Assembly (NCBI RefSeq): GCF_900115545.1
Contig: NZ_FOWV01000002.1
Coordinates: 496,001 to 560,000 of the forward strand
Direction of reading: 5' to 3'
Length of the DNA stretch: 64,000 bases
DNA from: Ralstonia sp. NFACC01
Lineage (GTDB): Bacteria > Pseudomonadota > Gammaproteobacteria > Burkholderiales > Burkholderiaceae
The notes beneath the pieces are model-generated. The model was not told the DNA's origin. It ran no database searches and was given only the letters and a program-made list of their open reading frames with translations. A program made the position numbers and the translations under genes. Of the stretch, positions 60,212 through 64,000 are shown piece by piece; position 1 is the first letter of the stretch, and every line of letters starts with the position of its first letter.

Positions 60212-60231
60212 CGTCCACGTAACGACCGCAC

Positions 60232-60263
60232 CCAGGCCCGGGTGCTGCGCCGCTCGGGCCTGG
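60232..60263 (+). terminator. Hairpin after the manganese catalase gene, possible terminator
   Basis: CCAGGCCCG (60232-60240) and CGGGCCTGG (60255-60263) form a perfect 9-bp stem with a 14-nt loop. It has no U-tract, so it may instead stabilise the mRNA 3' end. Confidence 0.45.
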
Positions 60264-60321
60264 ACATTGCGTCTACGCCAGGCACTGGCTGTTTCAAGCT
60301 CGAACAGACATGGAGACGCTC

Positions 60322-60492
60322 ATGCATATGCAAGAACTGCTTGCGATCGCGGCGCTCACTCTTGCCGTGATTGCCATGTATTCCCTCGCCCGCGGCTTGC
60401 CCGCCGGGGTGTTCGAGGCGGGCGCGCAACCTCTCGCGTCGATGTACCCAGGACTCAACCCGTCGCCCCCCTTCTTGAACGGAAGGCGATGA
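60322..60492 (+). CDS. Small single-helix membrane protein, unknown
   Basis: A 56-residue protein: MHMQELLAIAALTLAVIAMY forms one membrane helix, followed by a Pro/Gly-rich tail ending in NGRR. ATG at 60322 is chosen because GGAG lies 6 nt upstream; ATG at 60310 is an in-frame alternative. Its stop overlaps the next small gene (ATGATG), which supports real translation of both. The position downstream of the manganese catalase hints at an oxidative-stress or envelope role, but nothing in the sequence shows it. Confidence 0.5.
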   Translation: MHMQELLAIAALTLAVIAMYSLARGLPAGVFEAGAQPLASMYPGLNPSPPFLNGRR

Positions 60493-60734
60493 TGGCGAGC
60501 GATGCAACGCACGAAGGCGAGGTGCGGTTCGAGTGTGCCGGCCATACCGTCACTGTCAGCGCGGAGCAAGACGCACAAGGCGTCTGGGTGCCGCGCATCT
60601 CTGTTGTAAACGGTGAGCGCCAGTTCCAAATCCGGGAAATATCCCAGACGTGGCGCGGCTGGCATACCGAAGGCGAGGCCATTCGCGACGGCATGGAACA
60701 GGCTCGCCTGCTGCTCACGCATGAGCGGCCTTGA
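60489..60734 (+). CDS. Small soluble protein, unknown
   Basis: An 81-residue acidic-to-neutral protein. The composition is that of a folded small domain: a beta-rich first half (VRFECAGHTVTVSAEQDAQ; WVPRISVV) and a C-terminal helix (EGEAIRDGMEQARLLL). It overlaps the preceding small gene by 4 nt and has GGAAGG just upstream. I recognise no named family with confidence. Confidence 0.6.
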   Translation: MMASDATHEGEVRFECAGHTVTVSAEQDAQGVWVPRISVVNGERQFQIREISQTWRGWHTEGEAIRDGMEQARLLLTHERP

Positions 60735-60757
60735 GCTCGGTGCTCTAAGCGATGGGC

Positions 60758-61417
60758 CTACGGCTGAAGCGGCCAGACGCGGTCGTCAATCACTCCATAG
60801 AGCGCTTCGCCCGGCGCAACGGGTGCCGTCCACAACCCTGTGAACTCGCCGAATGCGGGTAGCAGCGCTCCGCGTTGCCCGAAGCGGAAGCACGGCAGCC
60901 GGAGCCGGTCTTTTCCGCGTCCGCTGATGACAATGCCTGGGTGCACGTGGCCCGCGATGACGTAGCGATCGGGCACCACCTGCGGCTCATGGCATAGCGC
61001 GAAGGGGCCGATTGCCCACGGTTCTTCCACCACGTTGAATCGCAGGGCCGCAGGCGGGTCGCCCGCATGGCGGTCGTGGTTGCCGCGGATCAGCGTGCAG
61101 GCTACCTCTGCGTGTCGGGTGCGCCAGGCGGCGAGCGCGTCGATGGCCGCGTGCGCCTCGCGTGCGTGCAGCAGGTCGCCCAGCCACGCGATATGTTCGA
61201 CGGGCAGCCGATCCAGCATGGCATCCAACCGGGCAATGGCCTGGACGGTGCTTCCGGCAGGCACCGGAACGCCGCGCGCGCGGAACGTCGCCGCCTTGCC
61301 GAAGTGCGCATCGGCCACCATCAGCATGCGTTGCGCGGGCCACCAGAGCGCGCGTTCGGGCAGCAGCCAGACGGTCTCGCCCGCGCACTGGATGACGAGG
61401 TCTTGGGCGGAGGTCAT
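60758..61417 (-). CDS. pdeM: Ligase-associated DNA damage response endonuclease PdeM (metallophosphoesterase)
   Basis: A 219-residue calcineurin-like phosphoesterase. Metal motifs in order: [13 protein letters not shown] (DxH), [12 protein letters not shown] (GD), RGNHDRHAG (GNHD), and [10 protein letters not shown] (GHxH). These match the phosphoesterase of the ligase-associated bacterial repair cassette. The start overlaps the stop of the helicase gene by 4 nt, so both are one operon; the family also includes an exonuclease and an ATP-dependent DNA ligase, expected beyond the right edge. Confidence 0.9.
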   Translation of the reverse strand: MTSAQDLVIQCAGETVWLLPERALWWPAQRMLMVADAHFGKAATFRARGVPVPAGSTVQAIARLDAMLDRLPVEHIAWLGDLLHAREAHAAIDALAAWRTRHAEVACTLIRGNHDRHAGDPPAALRFNVVEEPWAIGPFALCHEPQVVPDRYVIAGHVHPGIVISGRGKDRLRLPCFRFGQRGALLPAFGEFTGLWTAPVAPGEALYGVIDDRVWPLQP

Positions 61418-64000
61418 AGCAGTGGCAGCGGTTTCGATATCTTGCGAGGCCGGCGGGTGCGGCGGCTGGACTTGCCTGCGGCGTCGGGCGACTCGGTCAG
61501 GCGCAAGGCGGCCTGCACGTCTGCATCGATCACCGGCCTTGTTGCAGCATCCGGATCGGTCGGCTCGGGGCCTGCCGCGCGCTCAGCTTCGGCCAGCATG
61601 CGGGCGATCCGATCGGCGAGTTTCTCGGTCGAGAGCTGCTCGCGAAAACGCTCCACCATCAACGGAAAGCCGAACGGCGAAGGCCGGGTCAGCGCGCACA
61701 GTTCTAGCCGCAAACCACGCATGCGGATGAGGGCGGATTCAATGCGGTCCAGGTCCAGCTCCTGGCGCAGCACTTCCGTTTCTGCTTGCGAGAGCAGCAG
61801 GTTGCCGGGGTCGTGGCGCCGGAACACTTCATAGAACAAGCCGGACGACGCCTGCAACTGGCGCGCGCTCTTGTGTGCGCCGGGGTAGCCCTGGAACACC
61901 AGCCCCGATACGCGTGCGATCTCGCGAAAGCGGCGTTGCGCCAGTTCTCCGGCGTTGAGGCTGGCCAGCACATCCTGCATGAGCGTGTGCGTGGCAAAGA
62001 GTTCGCCGCTGGCAAGCAGCGCGGGCCAGTCGATAGGCGTGGCCGACAGGAGTTCGAGGCCGTAGTCGTTGAACGCCAGGGAGAACGTGGCCGGCGTGCG
62101 ATTGGCTGCGCGCCAGCCCAGCAAGCTTGCCAGCCCCAGGTGCGCATGCCGCCCGGCAAACGGGTAGAGAAACAGATGCCAGCCCTCGCGGGAGTGCAGG
62201 GTCTCGGCCACCAGCGTTGCCGTGGTTGGCAATGCAGACCAGCGCCCTTGCAGCTCCAGCAGCGGACGTGCGGCTTCCATTTCGGGGCTGTCGAACCGCG
62301 CATGTGCCGCCGCATCAAGCTGCGCGACCACCGCGTGCGCCAGCTCGGTAGAAAGTGGCATGCGACCGCCGTTCCAGCGTGGCACGGCAGCGCGTTTGCC
62401 GGTGGCACGCCGCACATAGGCCGTCATGTCCTGCACGCGCACCAGCTCCAGCAGGCGGCCAGCAAACAGGAAGTTGTCGCCGGGGCGAAGCCTGGCAATG
62501 AACCCTTCCTCAATCGAGCCCAGGGCACCGCCGCCGGCTGCGCGCCACCAGCGCACGGTCATCGTTGCATCGCTGACGATGGTGCCGATGCTCATGCGGT
62601 GCCGCCGTGCGAGCCGTGCATCGGGCACGCGCCAGATGCCGTGTTCATCTGGCGTGACGCGGTGGTAGTCGGGATATGCGGTGAGCGAGTGGCCGCCCTG
62701 CCGCACGAAGTCGAGCGCCCATTGCCATTCGTCGTCGCGCAAATCCCGGTAGGCCCATGCGCGGCGCACTTCCTGCAACAGCGCGTCGGGCACGAAGCCG
62801 CCGCCCAGTGCCACCGTCACCAGATGCTGGACAAGCACATCGAGCGGCTTGTGCGGCGAGGTGCGGGCTTCCACGTGGCCCGACACGGCGGCTGCGCGTG
62901 CGGCCGCGCCTTCCACGAGCTCAAGGCTATGCGTGGGCACCACCGTCACGCGAGAAGGCCGGCCCGGCGCGTGGCCCGATCGCCCTGCACGCTGCAAGAG
63001 CCGCGCCACGCCCTTGGGCGAGCCGATCTGCAATACGCGTTCCACCGGCAGAAAATCGACGCCCAAATCCAGGCTTGATGTACAGAACACCGCCTTGAGC
63101 ATGCCTTGCTTGAGCCCGGTCTCGACCCAGTCGCGCGTTGAGCGGTCCAGCGAACCGTGATGCAACGCAATCAGCCCGGCCCATTCCGGCCGCGCGTTGA
63201 TGACGGCCTGATACCACAGCTCCGCTTGCGAGCGCGTGTTGAGAAACACCAGCGCGGTGGTGGCACTTTCCAGTTCTTCCAGCACATGCGGCAGCATCGC
63301 CATGCCCAGATGCCCGGCCCACGGAAACCGGCCTACGCCATCGGGGAGCAGCGTATCGATCTCCAGGCGCTTGGGCAGGTGGCCTTGCACCAGCGTGCCG
63401 GCGGTGGGCGTCGTCGCATCGCCCAGCGCGTCCATGGCTTCCGGCAGGTTGCCCAGCGTGGCTGAGAGGCCCCACACGACCAGCCCCGGTGACCACGTGC
63501 GCAGCCGTGCCAGCGCCAACTGCACCTGCACGCCGCGTTTGTTGCCCACCAGTTCGTGCCATTCGTCGACGACGACCACGCGCACAGAGCCCAGGGCTTC
63601 ACGCGCATCGGCGCGCGCGAGCAGCAACGACAGGCTTTCGGGCGTTGTCACCAGGGCGGTGGGCAAACGGCGCGATTGCGCGGCGCGCTCGGCATTGCCG
63701 GTGTCGCCGGTGCGCTGCCCGAGGGTCCAGTGCGGCGCCAATGCCTGTGCGGCGTCGGTCAATGCGCGCGTGGTGTCGGCCGCCAGCGCGCGCATGGGAG
63801 TAAGCCACAGCACCGACAACGGCGGCGCGCCGCCGCGCCCGCGCACTTGCGCCAACCGTTGCAGCGCACCGAGCCAGACCGCATAGGTTTTCCCCGCACC
63901 CGTGGTGGCGTGCAGCAGGCCTGATTCGCCGCGTGCCATGGCCGACCACACGGCGCGCTGGAACGGCATTGGCTCCCAGCCGCGCGCGGCAAACCATGCA
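61414..64000 (-). CDS. Ligase-associated DNA damage response DEXH-box helicase (Lhr-type), 5' end outside window
   Basis: At least 861 residues of an SF2 helicase; the frame is still open at 64000 ([16 protein letters not shown] precedes the Walker A), so the start lies beyond the window. Motifs: [17 protein letters not shown] (I), [11 protein letters not shown] (II, DEWH), [10 protein letters not shown] (III), and [17 protein letters not shown] (VI), then a long Lhr-type C-terminal region to [11 protein letters not shown]. It probably unwinds DNA during repair with the PdeM nuclease. Proteins of this group are about 820-880 residues, so little is missing. Confidence 0.93.
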   Translation of the reverse strand, partial: AWFAARGWEPMPFQRAVWSAMARGESGLLHATTGAGKTYAVWLGALQRLAQVRGRGGAPPLSVLWLTPMRALAADTTRALTDAAQALAPHWTLGQRTGDTGNAERAAQSRRLPTALVTTPESLSLLLARADAREALGSVRVVVVDEWHELVGNKRGVQVQLALARLRTWSPGLVVWGLSATLGNLPEAMDALGDATTPTAGTLVQGHLPKRLEIDTLLPDGVGRFPWAGHLGMAMLPHVLEELESATTALVFLNTRSQAELWYQAVINARPEWAGLIALHHGSLDRSTRDWVETGLKQGMLKAVFCTSSLDLGVDFLPVERVLQIGSPKGVARLLQRAGRSGHAPGRPSRVTVVPTHSLELVEGAAARAAAVSGHVEARTSPHKPLDVLVQHLVTVALGGGFVPDALLQEVRRAWAYRDLRDDEWQWALDFVRQGGHSLTAYPDYHRVTPDEHGIWRVPDARLARRHRMSIGTIVSDATMTVRWWRAAGGGALGSIEEGFIARLRPGDNFLFAGRLLELVRVQDMTAYVRRATGKRAAVPRWNGGRMPLSTELAHAVVAQLDAAAHARFDSPEMEAARPLLELQGRWSALPTTATLVAETLHSREGWHLFLYPFAGRHAHLGLASLLGWRAANRTPATFSLAFNDYGLELLSATPIDWPALLASGELFATHTLMQDVLASLNAGELAQRRFREIARVSGLVFQGYPGAHKSARQLQASSGLFYEVFRRHDPGNLLLSQAETEVLRQELDLDRIESALIRMRGLRLELCALTRPSPFGFPLMVERFREQLSTEKLADRIARMLAEAERAAGPEPTDPDAATRPVIDADVQAALRLTESPDAAGKSSRRTRRPRKISKPLPLL

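Overview
This is a high-GC, gene-dense window from a betaproteobacterium. Gene content and protein style (DUF3348/DUF802/OmpA/DUF2894 locus, alanine/lysine-tailed HU protein, heavy-metal RND operon with a PII-like gene, ligase-associated repair cassette) fit Burkholderiaceae, most likely Ralstonia or a close relative. That assignment is inferred from protein character, not from a database match. I saw no rRNA, tRNA, insertion sequence, prophage or CRISPR array.

Layout. 1-4.7 kb (+): tail of a putative exopolysaccharide locus, with an outer-membrane beta-barrel C-terminus, a WecB-type UDP-GlcNAc 2-epimerase, a small anchored protein, a DUF2334 deacetylase-like protein and a clan-A glycosidase-like protein. 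4.7-8.4 kb (-): MscS channel, membrane GGDEF diguanylate cyclase, NRAMP transporter. 8.7-11.4 kb (+): two-component system plus an unknown proline-rich protein. 11.4-13.6 kb (-): NAD(P)-binding oxidoreductase and its Rrf2-type regulator with two matching operators, then an azoreductase and a Gdx/SugE-type SMR exporter. 13.9-35.6 kb: a large catabolic region. It has a HAD enzyme and M20 amidohydrolase (+); a minus-strand run of FAD oxidoreductase, cupin, Lrp-type regulator, class III aminotransferase, PLP dehydratase, hydroxyacid dehydrogenase and acetyltransferase; and a plus-strand run of aldehyde dehydrogenase, HAD dehalogenase, FAD oxidoreductase, a Dpp-type ABC transporter, a tartrate/D-malate-type dehydrogenase, a succinate-semialdehyde-type dehydrogenase and an HxlR regulator. 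Together they look able to import a nitrogenous compound, deaminate it oxidatively and carry the aldehyde and hydroxyacid products to central metabolism; the substrate is not evident. A lower-GC patch at about 20.1-21.4 kb holds the dehydratase and the broken 3' end of an ornithine-cyclodeaminase-like gene.

35.6-42.4 kb (+): heavy-metal RND efflux operon ending in a PII-like gene. 42.4-50.4 kb: M1 aminopeptidase lipoprotein (-), a tandem-PAS GGDEF protein (+), two methyltransferases (-) and a flavoprotein (+). 50.6-54.9 kb (+): a compact four-gene operon of unknown function with a MotA/TolQ-like protein carrying a very long coiled tail and a MotB/ZorB-like OmpA protein. It resembles the motor half of the Zorya defence system without its effectors and is the best candidate here for an undescribed system. 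55-60.7 kb: HU-like protein (-), DUF2252 protein (+), NmrA-like reductase (+), a second NRAMP transporter (-) divergent from a manganese catalase (+), and two tiny genes. 60.8-64 kb (-): PdeM phosphoesterase and Lhr-type helicase of the ligase-associated DNA-damage cassette, the helicase running off the window end.

Many neighbours overlap by 4 nt (ATGA/GTGA), pointing to translationally coupled operons. Start sites were chosen from Shine-Dalgarno spacing and family length, and uncertain ones are flagged.
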